The notes beneath the pieces are model-generated. The model ran no database searches, had not been told where the DNA came from, and was given only the letters and a program-made list of their open reading frames with translations. A program made the position numbers and the translations under genes. A stretch of 64,000 nt of DNA, from assembly GCF_004786035.1 (NCBI RefSeq), contig NZ_CP035088.1, positions 1,896,001 to 1,960,000 of the forward strand. The letters run 5' to 3'. Positions within the stretch are counted from its first letter, which is position 1; each line of letters begins with the position of its first letter. Shown here one piece after another: positions 27,658 to 36,951 of this stretch. This DNA is from Pseudomonas viciae (lineage in GTDB: Bacteria; Pseudomonadota; Gammaproteobacteria; Pseudomonadales; Pseudomonadaceae).

Positions 27658-30606
27658 TCATGCCTTCAGCCCCGCCTTGACCAGCAGGCTTTGCGGGTCG
27701 ACGTCGTCGATCTGGTGCGGGTCGAGAAACTGGTTGGCGTAGTCGAGGTAGATCTGCTCTTCGATGAACAATTCGAACAGTTCGGGATCGATGTGGGCGT
27801 CACGGCACATGGTGGCCATGATGCCCAAGGCTTCGCTGAGTTTCTTGGCTTTCTTGTAGGGACGGTCGGCCGCCGTCAGCGCTTCGAAAATATCTGCAAT
27901 GGCCATCATGCGTGCCGGCAGGCTCATCTCCTCGCGTTTGAGTCGCTTGGGGTACCCGCTGCCGTCCATCTTCTCGTGATGACCGCCGGCAATCTCCGCC
28001 ACGTTGTCCAGATGACTGGGGAAGGGCAACTGACTGAGCATCAGGATGGTTTGCACCATGTGATGATTGATGACGTAGCGCTCTTCACGGGTCAGCGTGC
28101 CCCGCGTAATGCTCAGGTTGTAGAGCTCGCCGCGATTGTACTTCCACGGCGGCACGTCGAGCTGGAAGCCCCATGGGTTATCCGCCGGGATCAGTTCGGC
28201 GTCGTTGCGCTCCACCAGGTGCTCGGGCTTGTCCGCCAACAGCGGCTCGGTGACCGGCAGGGTTGGCTTGGGTGTGCGCGCCTGGCGCCGGTTCTCTTCC
28301 CAGGACACCCCCAGGCGATCATCGAGGGTCCGGGTCCACGGGTGCTGGGCGATGTGTTGCAGGCGTTGCAGGTCGGCCTCGGCCATGGCTTCGGAGCCCA
28401 GATTGCAGTGGGCGACAAAGGCGAAATCGCTATCGAGGCTGGCCAATGTCGCGTCGCGCCGCTGCGCCAGGGCTGACGGCTCGCCACCCGTCGCCACGGC
28501 TTGCCAGTAATCGACCCAGGCGTCGCGCTTGAGCACCTCGAAGCGGGTGCGGATTTCGTGGATCCGGTCGTTCAGGGTCTCCAGTTTGGTGGCTTTGTCC
28601 ACCACGTACTCCGGCGTGGTGACCTTGCCACAATCGTGCAGCCAGGCGGCGATGTGCAGCGCTTCCCATTCATCTTCCGTCGGCCGGTAGGCCTGGAACG
28701 CCGGTGCCTGGCTGGCGGCGGCGGCCTGGGCGAGCATCAGTGTCAGGGCCGGCACCCGTTGGCAATGACCGCCGGTGTAGGGGCTCTTGGCATCGATCGC
28801 ACCCGCCAGCAGTTGGATGAATGAGTCCAGCAATTGTTTTTGCCTGGCTTGCAGGCGCTGGCCTTCGATGCTCACGGTGGCGGTGCCGGACACGGCCTGC
28901 AGGAAGGCGATGCGGTCCGGTTGCAGTTTTTCCAGGTCGGCTTCGGTGCCACTGTCGCTGATCAGCAGCACCAATAGGCCGACGGTTTCCTGATGACGGT
29001 TGCGCAGGTGGATACCGATCAGGTGAACCCGCGGACAGTTCAGGGCCAGCAGGACGCTGCGCAGGTCGCCAGCTTGCTCGAAGCCCAGTGAGGTCACGAG
29101 GTTTTCCGCGGCGGCCAATTGCTGGAGCCATGGCGGGCTGCCGGCTGCGTTGAGCGTGTACCCTTGCAGCTCGAAAGCCCCAAGGTCACGAGGGGTTCCG
29201 TCGATCACCAACCCATAGGGCTTGAGCCGATCCTCGTCGTTTTCCCGCAGGTAGATCAGGCCGGCCTGGGCCTGGCCGATTTTCACGGTCTCGAACAGCA
29301 CTCGCTCCAGTAACGGGGCGAAGCGGGTTTCGGCGCGCAAGCTGGCGGTAATTTCAAAGAAGCTAGCCAAGGTGTCTTTCATGCGCGCCATCGAGACGCT
29401 CAACTGATCGACCTCCAGCACTGGCGAGCGACGCGACACCGGGTAGTTGAAATCAAAGCTGCGAATGGCATCGGCCTCCTGCACCAGTTCACGCAGGGGC
29501 TTGACCAGGATTCTGGAGGTCAGCCAACCCAGGGGCAGGCACAGTAGCAAGGTGGTGAGGGTGACGAGCGCGCCTTGCCAGCGCATGCGATAGGCGTCGG
29601 CCAGCAACTCGTCTTCAGGGACCAGTAATGCCAGCTCCAGGCCCTGCGGCCCGCCTTCCTGCATGTGGCTGCGAGAGACGATCCACTGGCGTCCGGCCGC
29701 CGTCAGGCGGGGGGTGTCAATGTTGTTGTCGAGCGCGGCGGCGATGGCCGGGCTGAGGTCGCGGGCCTTGGTCAGGCGTACCGGCTCGGTATCGGCAATC
29801 AGCCGGTCGCTGTCGGGATAGCCCACGGCATTGCCTTGGGGATCGAGCAAGACGATCTCGGTGCCAGCGGTCACTTTGTGCTTGGCCAGGGTCTGGGACA
29901 GGGCGGCCAGGGTCAGGTCGGCACCGATGACTGCTTGTTCGCCGCTGCGCCGGGCCAGCGTGGTGCCGATATGGCGGGTGGAAAAAAATGCATAGGGTTC
30001 GGTGGTGATCTGGCCTGTGTTGTCCAGAGCGCTGCGAAACCAGCCGCGACTGCGCGGATCGTAGGTTTCGTCGGCGATGTCCTGGCGAGCGATGAGCACC
30101 AGGGCCTCGTCGTAAAACAATGACTGGGAGCGAACCTGGCCTCCGTTGTTCGCCCGCTCTATGGTCCAGATCTGGTAAGCCGCGTTGGCCGGTGCCTTCA
30201 GGGTGGTTTTCAGGGCCGCGGTGCGCAGTGGCCGGACCATCAGGAAGTCGCCGTTGCTGTCGCCCAGGTACAGCGACGCCAGGTTCGGGTTGTCCCGCAG
30301 CGCCTGGCTGAAGGGCACGATCAAGGCCAGGCGTTGAGTCATTTGGGGCGCGCGTGTCGCCGGGTAGTCGGCCAGCAGGCCCAACAGATGACGGATCGGT
30401 TCGTAGGTGTCGTACAAATCCAGGCGCACATCCTGTTCAATGCGGTTGAACAGTTTTTCGCTGCTGGACAGGATAATTTGCGTGGTTTGTTGGTAATTGA
30501 AAATGCCCAGCACCACGCCGGTCAGCAGCAGAAGTAGCGTGAACATCATGCTGATGTGGACGTGCAGGGGGAACCGACGTTTTTCCGGACGCGGTGCGCT
30601 GGGCAT
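27658..30606 (-). CDS. Membrane-bound HD-GYP domain phosphohydrolase
   Basis: Probable cyclic di-GMP phosphodiesterase with extracytoplasmic sensing. About 982 aa from ATG 30606 (TTGGAGTGA upstream). Order: transmembrane helix near 20-40, a Cache-type periplasmic domain with SRGWFRSAL near 190, a second helix near 345-365, HAMP, a GAF-like region at about 430-590, then the HD-GYP domain. HDCGK lies near 657 and HHEKMDGSGYPKR near 876. These motifs are about 217 residues apart instead of the usual 60 or so, so the catalytic domain contains a large insertion. A perfect hairpin lies just 5' of its ribosome binding site. It follows rocS2 on the same strand. Confidence 0.88.
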   Translation of the reverse strand: MPSAPRPEKRRFPLHVHISMMFTLLLLLTGVVLGIFNYQQTTQIILSSSEKLFNRIEQDVRLDLYDTYEPIRHLLGLLADYPATRAPQMTQRLALIVPFSQALRDNPNLASLYLGDSNGDFLMVRPLRTAALKTTLKAPANAAYQIWTIERANNGGQVRSQSLFYDEALVLIARQDIADETYDPRSRGWFRSALDNTGQITTEPYAFFSTRHIGTTLARRSGEQAVIGADLTLAALSQTLAKHKVTAGTEIVLLDPQGNAVGYPDSDRLIADTEPVRLTKARDLSPAIAAALDNNIDTPRLTAAGRQWIVSRSHMQEGGPQGLELALLVPEDELLADAYRMRWQGALVTLTTLLLCLPLGWLTSRILVKPLRELVQEADAIRSFDFNYPVSRRSPVLEVDQLSVSMARMKDTLASFFEITASLRAETRFAPLLERVLFETVKIGQAQAGLIYLRENDEDRLKPYGLVIDGTPRDLGAFELQGYTLNAAGSPPWLQQLAAAENLVTSLGFEQAGDLRSVLLALNCPRVHLIGIHLRNRHQETVGLLVLLISDSGTEADLEKLQPDRIAFLQAVSGTATVSIEGQRLQARQKQLLDSFIQLLAGAIDAKSPYTGGHCQRVPALTLMLAQAAAASQAPAFQAYRPTEDEWEALHIAAWLHDCGKVTTPEYVVDKATKLETLNDRIHEIRTRFEVLKRDAWVDYWQAVATGGEPSALAQRRDATLASLDSDFAFVAHCNLGSEAMAEADLQRLQHIAQHPWTRTLDDRLGVSWEENRRQARTPKPTLPVTEPLLADKPEHLVERNDAELIPADNPWGFQLDVPPWKYNRGELYNLSITRGTLTREERYVINHHMVQTILMLSQLPFPSHLDNVAEIAGGHHEKMDGSGYPKRLKREEMSLPARMMAIADIFEALTAADRPYKKAKKLSEALGIMATMCRDAHIDPELFELFIEEQIYLDYANQFLDPHQIDDVDPQSLLVKAGLKA

Positions 30607-30626
30607 TGCAGTCACTCCAAGTGTTA

Positions 30627-30681
30627 GGGGCGTTCTCAATCAGTTTTCCGGTGCGCTGGGGCAACTGATTGAGAACGCCCC
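30627..30681. promoter_or_regulatory. Perfect 19-bp inverted repeat before the HD-GYP gene
   Basis: GGGGCGTTCTCAATCAGTT (30627-30645) and AACTGATTGAGAACGCCCC (30663-30681), separated by 17 bases. On the coding (minus) strand it ends about 20 bases before the HD-GYP start codon, just 5' of the ribosome binding site, and begins about 40 bases after the rocS2 stop. There is no U tract. It could be an operator, an RNA structure controlling translation, or a processing site. It does not match the REP families of this window. Confidence 0.7.
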
Positions 30682-30722
30682 CTGGTACGCACTGCTGAGC
30701 GAACAGCATAGTAAACACCGGA

Positions 30723-33700
30723 TTATTTTGCCTTGGCGATCTCTGTTTCCAGGGCGCGCTCCAATTCCGCCATGGCGTGATCGAGGGCCTTGGCGCATTC
30801 GATCATTCGCCCTGGCGCCCGTGCTTGATGGCATGCCTGTTCCAGAGCCTCGCACCGTTGAATCAACGAGGTCGCCTGCACAATCCGAGCGACGCCTTTT
30901 ATTTTGTGCGCCGCTTCGATCAGTGCCTGCCGGTTGCCGCTGCGGGCAACATCGAGCAGTTCCTGGCGGTCCGAGCGGTTGCTGCTGAGCAACTCGGCCA
31001 ACAGACGCTGGGTGGAGCAAGGGTCGCCACCGGTCAATGCCTGTAGGTTCAGCACACTGAAAACACGGGGCCGGTTGGTGGGTTTGAGCGCCTTCATCCA
31101 TTGGCTCAGCGCGTTCAGGCTGATCGGTTTGAACAGGCAGTCGTCCATACCGGCGTCCAGACAGCGTTGTTTTTCCTCCGGTTGTGCATTGGCGGTAAAC
31201 CCCAGGATGGTGCAGGGCTGTCGCTGTTGTTCGGACTCTCGCCGCCGAATCGATCTGGCCAGTTCGTAGCCGCTCATGACGGGCATGTTGCAATCGGCAA
31301 TGACCAGGTCGAAATGCCCCCCGTGCCAGGCTTCGAGCCCCTGTGCGCCATCGTGGGCGACCTGATAGTGATGACCGAGATATTCCAGTTGCTGTGACAT
31401 CAACAAGCGATTGGCTGGATGATCGTCCACGACCAGAACGTTCAAAGCGCTCGCAGCCGTTTCGATCACTGGATCAGTGGGCACGTCTGCCGTTGTCGTT
31501 GGCAGGACGGTCAGTTGCAGGTCAACCAGGACCTGCGTGCCGACGCCCGGCTGGCTACTCATGTGCAGGCTACCGCCCATCATCTGGCAGAGGTTGCGAC
31601 TGATTACCAGGCCCAGCCCTGCACCTTTTCGGGCCATCCGACCGGTATTGTCGACCTGGGCAAAGGGTTCGAACAAACGTTGCAGGTCCGTCGGACTGAT
31701 GCCGATGCCGCTGTCACTGACTTCCAGCTGCATGTGCACGACGTTGTCCTGGACCGTTCGAGACAGGTGGACCTTGACCTGTACCTGTCCCTGTTCGGTA
31801 AATTTGAGGGCATTGCTGATCAGGTTCGAGAGCACCTGCTTGAATCGCAATGGGTCCAGCAGTACGTGTGGGTCGCCTTCGGCAGGGTCGAACTGCAATG
31901 ACAACACCAGGTTTTTCTGCCGGGCCAAACCTTCGAAGACCCGTATGACCGATTGCAGCATGGCCCTGAGGTTGACGCGCTCGGGTGCCAGGCTCAGATG
32001 GCCTGATTCGATCCGTGCGATGTCCAGGATGTCGCCTATCAGTTCGAGCATACCGGAGGCCGACTCGTAGGCGACTTCGATGGCCGAGCGGTCCAAATGG
32101 CCCTTGTCGGCATGTTTCAAGGCCAGTTCAAGCATGCCGATCACCGCGTTCATGGGGGTGCGGATTTCATGGCTCATGGTCGCCAGGAACGTGCTTTTGG
32201 CCCGGTTCGCGTCATCGGCCTGTTTCTTGGACGCACGCAGTTCGTCGAAAAGCTGTCGTCGCTCACTGATGTCGATCCAGCCGCCGATGATGCCTTGCAC
32301 TTCAGCAGCGCTGTTACGGTAAGGGAGGATCCAGTGATAGATCGTCAGCTGTTTATCACCGATGTGCAGCGGTCGGTCCACGATCAGGGCCGTGCCTTCG
32401 GCCATGACACGCTGATAGTCCGCCTGGTACTCCTGCGCTTCGAATGCATTGCTCACGGACCCGGGCATGACGTTCTTGCCGATGACGTCTTCGCGTTTGG
32501 CCCCGAACGTTTGCAGGTAGCTGTCGTTGCAGCTTTGCAGGAAGCCGTTGCGATCCCTCACGTAAATGGGGTGAGGGGTGCCGTTGAGCAGCGCGTGCAT
32601 GAACTCGAGCTGGTCGTTGAGGGCCAGTTCGGCCCGTTGCCGCTGCCTGATCTGGCGCTGCATGTAGGCATTCCATGCCAGCGACAGCAGCAGCAACAGG
32701 CCGACGCCTGCAACGATCTGGAAGAACAGGCGGTTATAGGTGCGCCAGGTGTGTTCCGATGCCGAGACGTAACCGCGCCAGCGGTTGTTGATGACCCCCA
32801 GGTCGTCGGGGTCGATGCTGATCAAGGCCTTGTCGAGAATGGAATTCAACTCTGGGGCATTTTTCCCGGTGGCCAGCGAGAACATGGCCTGCTGGGTGCC
32901 TACCGTGCTGCTGATTTGCAAGGTGTCTCGCTGCAAGTGAGACGAGATGAAGTAGTTGGCCATGACCAGGGAATGCACGCTGCCATCGACCTGGCCCTGG
33001 GCGAGGGTTTCAATGGCATGCAAGGGGTCGGTGGTTTCGATGATCTGGATACTCGGATACTGGTTGCGCAGCCATTCGATGATGGGGTTGCCCTTGTTGA
33101 TCGCCAGGCTTCGGGCTCCGAACTGGTCGAGTGTCGCAGGTGTATCGGATTGCTTGCGGGTCAGTAGGACGAACGAGCTGTCGACATAGGGACGGCTGAA
33201 TTTCAACTGTTGTTGCCGTTCGCTACTCGGCAGAAGTGCCGCGATCAGGTCGGCTTCACCCTTCAGGACTGCGGCAATCATTTCGCTGTCGTTCTGATAC
33301 CGCTGGATGTCCAGGCGCAGGCCGGTATGCAGCCGGATCAACTCCAGCAGGTCTGCGCTGATCCCGTGGAAGTCGCCGTCCGAATCAAAAAAAGTGAAGG
33401 GGGCCGACGTTTCGTTCACCGCCACCCGAACCACCGGATGCCTGGCCAGCCACCGTTCTTCCCGGTCGGTCAGTTGTATCTTGTGCTCCATGAGAAACAG
33501 GTCACTGCCTGCGCTCCAGCGCTTGAAAATGGTCGCTTGCTCGGCGATGGAAATCTGATTCAGCGTGGCATTGATGACTTCCAGCAGCCGAGGATCATTA
33601 CGCCGCACCGCGAAACCGAAGCCGTAGGACTCATGTTTGCCGAAGCTGGCCATGCGGATATTGTTCAGATAACCCTTGTTGATTATGTAATGGGTGGAAA

Positions 33701-34358
33701 TCGTATCGCCGAGGAATACATCGGCCTGGCCGAAGGCGACGGCGTTTATGGCGTTCTGGTAGGAGGGATAGGTGGTGATGAGCGCCTCGGGGTACAGCTT
33801 TTCGATTTCCGCTGGCGGCAGGTAGTGATAGACCATGCTTAGCCGCAGGCCCTTGAGGTCTTCAGTCAAGGATCGGCTTTCATTCGCCCGAGTCACCAGA
33901 ACGGGTTGGTCTACGGCGTACGGCATCGACAGGATGATACCGGGGGTGCGAGCTTCGAAACCGTTGGCGGTCCCCAGCATGTCGATTTGCCCATTCTGGA
34001 GCGCAGTGATGGCCGCCTCACGGGAAGCGAAGCGCAGGACCTTCATGGGCAGGCCGCTGGCTTTGGCGATGATGCCGGCGTAGTCGGCGCTCATGCCTTC
34101 GTAGTCGCGCCCGCTGGTGGAGAGATCGAAGGGCGGATAGTCCGGCGCGGAGGTTCCCAGAACCAATTCCTGTCGGTCCTCTAGCCAGGCACGGTGGCTG
34201 TCATCGAGCCTGACCTCGCTATGGGCCGGGGTCGAACGTCCCAGAAGCGTATAGGTCTCGGGCATGCCCGAGGCCGCCGCGAGCGCCCCTGCATATAACC
34301 CTGCGCTCAACAGCAAGAGCCATCCCTTTATGCATTTGAGCATCCTGTCCTGTCTCAT
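30723..34358 (-). CDS. rocS2: BvgS/RocS-type unorthodox hybrid sensor kinase
   Basis: Sensor of the Roc system, which in P. aeruginosa controls fimbriae and efflux genes. The 1211-residue protein has a signal peptide, two tandem periplasmic solute-binding-type domains (about 60-290 and 305-530), a transmembrane helix near 550-570, a PAS domain near 590-700, HisKA with ATMSHEIRTPMNA near 735, an ATPase domain (DSGIGIS, GAGLGLVI), a receiver with VIADCNMPVMSGY and a C-terminal HPt with AAHKIKGVARI. Its first ATG overlaps the rocA stop (ATGA); an ATG five codons on is also possible. The choice of RocS2 over RocS1 rests on the adjacent dGTPase-like gene, recalled from P. aeruginosa. Confidence 0.88.
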   Translation of the reverse strand: MRQDRMLKCIKGWLLLLSAGLYAGALAAASGMPETYTLLGRSTPAHSEVRLDDSHRAWLEDRQELVLGTSAPDYPPFDLSTSGRDYEGMSADYAGIIAKASGLPMKVLRFASREAAITALQNGQIDMLGTANGFEARTPGIILSMPYAVDQPVLVTRANESRSLTEDLKGLRLSMVYHYLPPAEIEKLYPEALITTYPSYQNAINAVAFGQADVFLGDTISTHYIINKGYLNNIRMASFGKHESYGFGFAVRRNDPRLLEVINATLNQISIAEQATIFKRWSAGSDLFLMEHKIQLTDREERWLARHPVVRVAVNETSAPFTFFDSDGDFHGISADLLELIRLHTGLRLDIQRYQNDSEMIAAVLKGEADLIAALLPSSERQQQLKFSRPYVDSSFVLLTRKQSDTPATLDQFGARSLAINKGNPIIEWLRNQYPSIQIIETTDPLHAIETLAQGQVDGSVHSLVMANYFISSHLQRDTLQISSTVGTQQAMFSLATGKNAPELNSILDKALISIDPDDLGVINNRWRGYVSASEHTWRTYNRLFFQIVAGVGLLLLLSLAWNAYMQRQIRQRQRAELALNDQLEFMHALLNGTPHPIYVRDRNGFLQSCNDSYLQTFGAKREDVIGKNVMPGSVSNAFEAQEYQADYQRVMAEGTALIVDRPLHIGDKQLTIYHWILPYRNSAAEVQGIIGGWIDISERRQLFDELRASKKQADDANRAKSTFLATMSHEIRTPMNAVIGMLELALKHADKGHLDRSAIEVAYESASGMLELIGDILDIARIESGHLSLAPERVNLRAMLQSVIRVFEGLARQKNLVLSLQFDPAEGDPHVLLDPLRFKQVLSNLISNALKFTEQGQVQVKVHLSRTVQDNVVHMQLEVSDSGIGISPTDLQRLFEPFAQVDNTGRMARKGAGLGLVISRNLCQMMGGSLHMSSQPGVGTQVLVDLQLTVLPTTTADVPTDPVIETAASALNVLVVDDHPANRLLMSQQLEYLGHHYQVAHDGAQGLEAWHGGHFDLVIADCNMPVMSGYELARSIRRRESEQQRQPCTILGFTANAQPEEKQRCLDAGMDDCLFKPISLNALSQWMKALKPTNRPRVFSVLNLQALTGGDPCSTQRLLAELLSSNRSDRQELLDVARSGNRQALIEAAHKIKGVARIVQATSLIQRCEALEQACHQARAPGRMIECAKALDHAMAELERALETEIAKAK

Positions 34359-34981
34359 ACCAGCGCGTTGCGCTTCGCCATTTCAATCAGCTCTACCAAA
34401 GATTTGACTTTGAGTTTCTGCATGAGCCGTTTTTTGTAGGTGCTGACGGTTTTATTACTTAGAAACATGCCTTTGGCTATTTCTTTGTTGGTGCGGCCCT
34501 GGGCAAAAAGTTGCAATACCATCAGTTCCCGATCATTGACGCTCTTGAAAAGATCCAGCTCTATACTGCGCGGGTCATCCGGACGTACCGGATTCAGCGC
34601 CTGGCTGGGGAAATAGTTGTAGCCGGACAATACGGCTTTGATCGCGCTGACAAGTTCGCTGAGGTCTTCTTGTTTACATACGTAACCGGAGGCACCGGAC
34701 TGCATGCATCGGATACCGAAGAGCGTTGGTGATTGTGCCGTTAGCACCAACGTTTTGAGGGGCGTGGTCATGGCATTGAAGCGCGAAAGGATTTCCAGCC
34801 CGTCAAGTTTGGGAATGCTGATGTCCAGGATGACCAGGTCGGGCATGCATTCGCGCACCATTTGCATCGCGTCGACGCCGTTGTCAGTTTCCCCTACGAC
34901 CTTATAGCCCTCATGCTCCAGGAGCATGCGAACGGCGAGGCGGATGACCGGATGATCGTCGACAATGAAAACGGAATTCAT
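34355..34981 (-). CDS. rocA2: RocA-type LuxR response regulator
   Basis: Cognate regulator of the BvgS-like sensor. The 208-residue product has an N-terminal receiver (FIVDDHPVIR, phosphoacceptor aspartate in LVILDISIPKLDG near residue 53, LTAQS, GYVCKQED) and a C-terminal LuxR helix-turn-helix (NDRELMVLQLFAQGRTNKEIA, then STYKKRLMQKLKV). Its stop codon is shared with the rocS2 start. A 427-base gene-poor region with a small ORF and a REP pair lies upstream. Confidence 0.9.
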   Translation of the reverse strand: MNSVFIVDDHPVIRLAVRMLLEHEGYKVVGETDNGVDAMQMVRECMPDLVILDISIPKLDGLEILSRFNAMTTPLKTLVLTAQSPTLFGIRCMQSGASGYVCKQEDLSELVSAIKAVLSGYNYFPSQALNPVRPDDPRSIELDLFKSVNDRELMVLQLFAQGRTNKEIAKGMFLSNKTVSTYKKRLMQKLKVKSLVELIEMAKRNALV

Positions 34982-35274
34982 GAATAAAGTATCCCTACGA
35001 GCTTAAATAAAGCGCGCACCTTAGCCCAGTTAAAGCTGGGGCCGTACGAGGAGAACGGCATGCTTCTTCAGTTTCAGATGTTTCCTACAAAAAAAGAGGC
35101 AAGGTACTACGTTGTAATTGGGTTTTTAGTAGGCGGATGAAATAGGAAGGGGGATTTGTCGGCAGTTTGTGAAAGGATGTTTCTTTGAATAAGTTGTTTG
35201 TTCAAACAAGTTGTGAAGGGTTTTGTTTATCAGGGCTGGAGTACATCTCATGTGAACTTGCGCGACGAGCCCAT
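34982..35274. other. AT-rich region upstream of rocA2
   Basis: 293 bases with lower GC than the surroundings. It holds the small ORF listed separately and a perfect palindrome TTGTTTG-TT-CAAACAA at 35194-35209, an operator-like element about 215 bases before rocA2. No clear promoter pair was found. Confidence 0.45.
35060..35140 (+). CDS. Possible 26-residue small protein
   Basis: ATG 35060 is preceded at 4 bases by GAGGAGAA (35048-35055), one of the best ribosome binding sites in the window. The frame MLLQFQMFPTKKEARYYVVI... ends at TGA 35138-35140 with a hydrophobic C-terminus. It is divergent from rocA2, 78 bases from its start. The region is AT-rich. No family is recognised and chance occurrence cannot be excluded. 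Confidence 0.35.
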   Translation: MLLQFQMFPTKKEARYYVVIGFLVGG

Positions 35275-35364
35275 TGTGGGAGCGGGCTTGCTCGCGAAGG
35301 CGCAGGCTCATTCAGCATTGTCGCAGGCTGAACAACCGCTTTCGCGAGCAAGCCCGCTCCCACA
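35275..35364. repeat. REP pair
   Basis: TGTGGGAGCGGGCTTGCTCGCGAA and TTCGCGAGCAAGCCCGCTCCCACA are exact inverse copies. It is located 3' of the dGTPase-like gene. Confidence 0.9.
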
Positions 35365-35408
35365 GGTTTTGTGTCAGACACAGAACCCTGTCGCGCCGCC
35401 CACGCAGC

Positions 35409-36737
35409 TCACTGCCGGGTGCGGCCTGTCATCTCCTGGGCCATTTCGCTGGCGTAACTGTCGGTCATCCCGGCGATGAAATCGATCATGCGCAGAAAAG
35501 CGCTGTGCAGCGGGCCATTGGGATCGGGGGCGTTGTTGCCCAGCAGATCAAGGATGCGACGATTCTTGAACGAAGGCGTGCGGCCGCCGTGCTGCTCCAG
35601 AGCGGCTCCACAAAAGCCGTTGAGCAGGATTTCCAGCGTGGTGTAGGCACCGATCTCGTGCAGGGTCTTGCGCTTGTCCTGGAATATTTTCTTGCGGGCC
35701 ATGTCCTTGGCATTCAGCACGCAGCGCTTGGCCGGACCATGCATGTGCTCCACCAGGTCGCCCGGCAGCGTGCCGGCCAGCAACGCCTCCTGCTGCTCGA
35801 CGAATGCCCTCGCGGCGGCGTTGGTCAGGTGCTCGATGGCCTTGCCCCGCAGGATCGCCAGTTTGCGCCGCCGCGAATCCAGTGGCCCCAGTTGACGGTA
35901 GGTGTCTGGAAGATCGTCGCCCACCAGGTCCAGGAGCAGCGACTCCACCTGTGGGTATTCCAGAAGATCCATTTCCACGCCGTCTTCCAGGTCGATCAGC
36001 GCGTAGCAGATGTCATCGGCGGCTTCCATCAGGTACACCAGCGGATGCCGCGCCCAGCGTTGGTCCTCGATCTGTGGCAGGCCGAGTTTGTGGGCGATCT
36101 GCTCCAGCAATGGCAGTTCGCTCTGGTAGCAGCCGAACTTGTGTTTCTTGTAGCCCAGGGAGTCGGCGTGACGGGCGGTCCAAGGGTATTTCAGGTAGGT
36201 ACCGAGGGTGGCATAGGTCAGCCGGGTGCCGCCGTCGAACTGATGGTATTCAAGTTGTGTCAGGACCCGGAACCCTTGGGCGTTACCTTCGAAATTGAGG
36301 AAATCGTTGCGCTCGGCTTCGCTCATGGCGTCAAGCCAACCGCGGCCTGCGGCTTGCTGGAACCAGTAGCGAATAGCGTCTTCGCCGGAATGGCCGAACG
36401 GTGGGTTACCAATGTCGTGGGCCAGGCAGGCCGATTGCACCACCATGCCCAGGTCACTGGGTTCGCACCAGTCGGGCAGGGCGCTGCGGATGGTTTCCCC
36501 CACGCGCATGCCCAGGGAGCGTCCGACGCAACTGACTTCCAGCGAATGGGTCAGGCGCGTGTGGATGTGGTCGTTGCTGGAGACCGGATGCACCTGCGTC
36601 TTGCGCCCGAGGCGACGGAAGGCTCCGGAAAAGATGATGCGGTCGTGGTCTTTGTGAAAAGGGCTACGGCCCAGTTCTTCCGGGCTGTGCAACGTTTTTC
36701 CGAGGCGTTCGCGAGTCAGCAGGGTATGCCAATCCAA
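35409..36737 (-). CDS. dGTPase-like HD-domain triphosphohydrolase
   Basis: Hydrolyses dNTPs to nucleosides and triphosphate. The 442-residue protein starts [34 protein letters not shown], the form of the type 2 dGTPase-like family. It has [12 protein letters not shown] near 37, [16 protein letters not shown] near 63, the HD metal site [19 protein letters not shown] near 109, and [18 protein letters not shown] near 228. Substrate preference among dNTPs cannot be read from sequence. It lies beside rocA2, in the order known from P. aeruginosa. Confidence 0.93.
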   Translation of the reverse strand: MDWHTLLTRERLGKTLHSPEELGRSPFHKDHDRIIFSGAFRRLGRKTQVHPVSSNDHIHTRLTHSLEVSCVGRSLGMRVGETIRSALPDWCEPSDLGMVVQSACLAHDIGNPPFGHSGEDAIRYWFQQAAGRGWLDAMSEAERNDFLNFEGNAQGFRVLTQLEYHQFDGGTRLTYATLGTYLKYPWTARHADSLGYKKHKFGCYQSELPLLEQIAHKLGLPQIEDQRWARHPLVYLMEAADDICYALIDLEDGVEMDLLEYPQVESLLLDLVGDDLPDTYRQLGPLDSRRRKLAILRGKAIEHLTNAAARAFVEQQEALLAGTLPGDLVEHMHGPAKRCVLNAKDMARKKIFQDKRKTLHEIGAYTTLEILLNGFCGAALEQHGGRTPSFKNRRILDLLGNNAPDPNGPLHSAFLRMIDFIAGMTDSYASEMAQEMTGRTRQ

Positions 36738-36845
36738 GGCCGGTTACTCCGTTTGATGAGGACGATGCCCTAGCTTCCCGGTTCCCGGGGCGCCCTGCAA
36801 GGGCTATGGGGTCGTGCACAGAGGAGGATGGTCAAGCACAAAACC

Positions 36846-36938
36846 CTGTGGTGAGGGAGCCTGCTCGCGCCGGACTGCGCAGCAGGCCCATTCTTGTGAG
36901 TGCTTCGCACTTCAAGCGCGAGCAAGCTCCCTCGCCAC
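36846..36938. repeat. Inverted repeat, GTGG.GAGGGAGC type
   Basis: GTGGTGAGGGAGCCTGCTCGCGC at the left is mirrored imperfectly by GCGCGAGCAAGCTCCCTCGCCAC at the right. It is a hybrid-looking member combining features of the REP arm and the GTGGCGAGGGA repeats. Confidence 0.75.
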
Positions 36939-36951
36939 GATGTGTGGTGCC

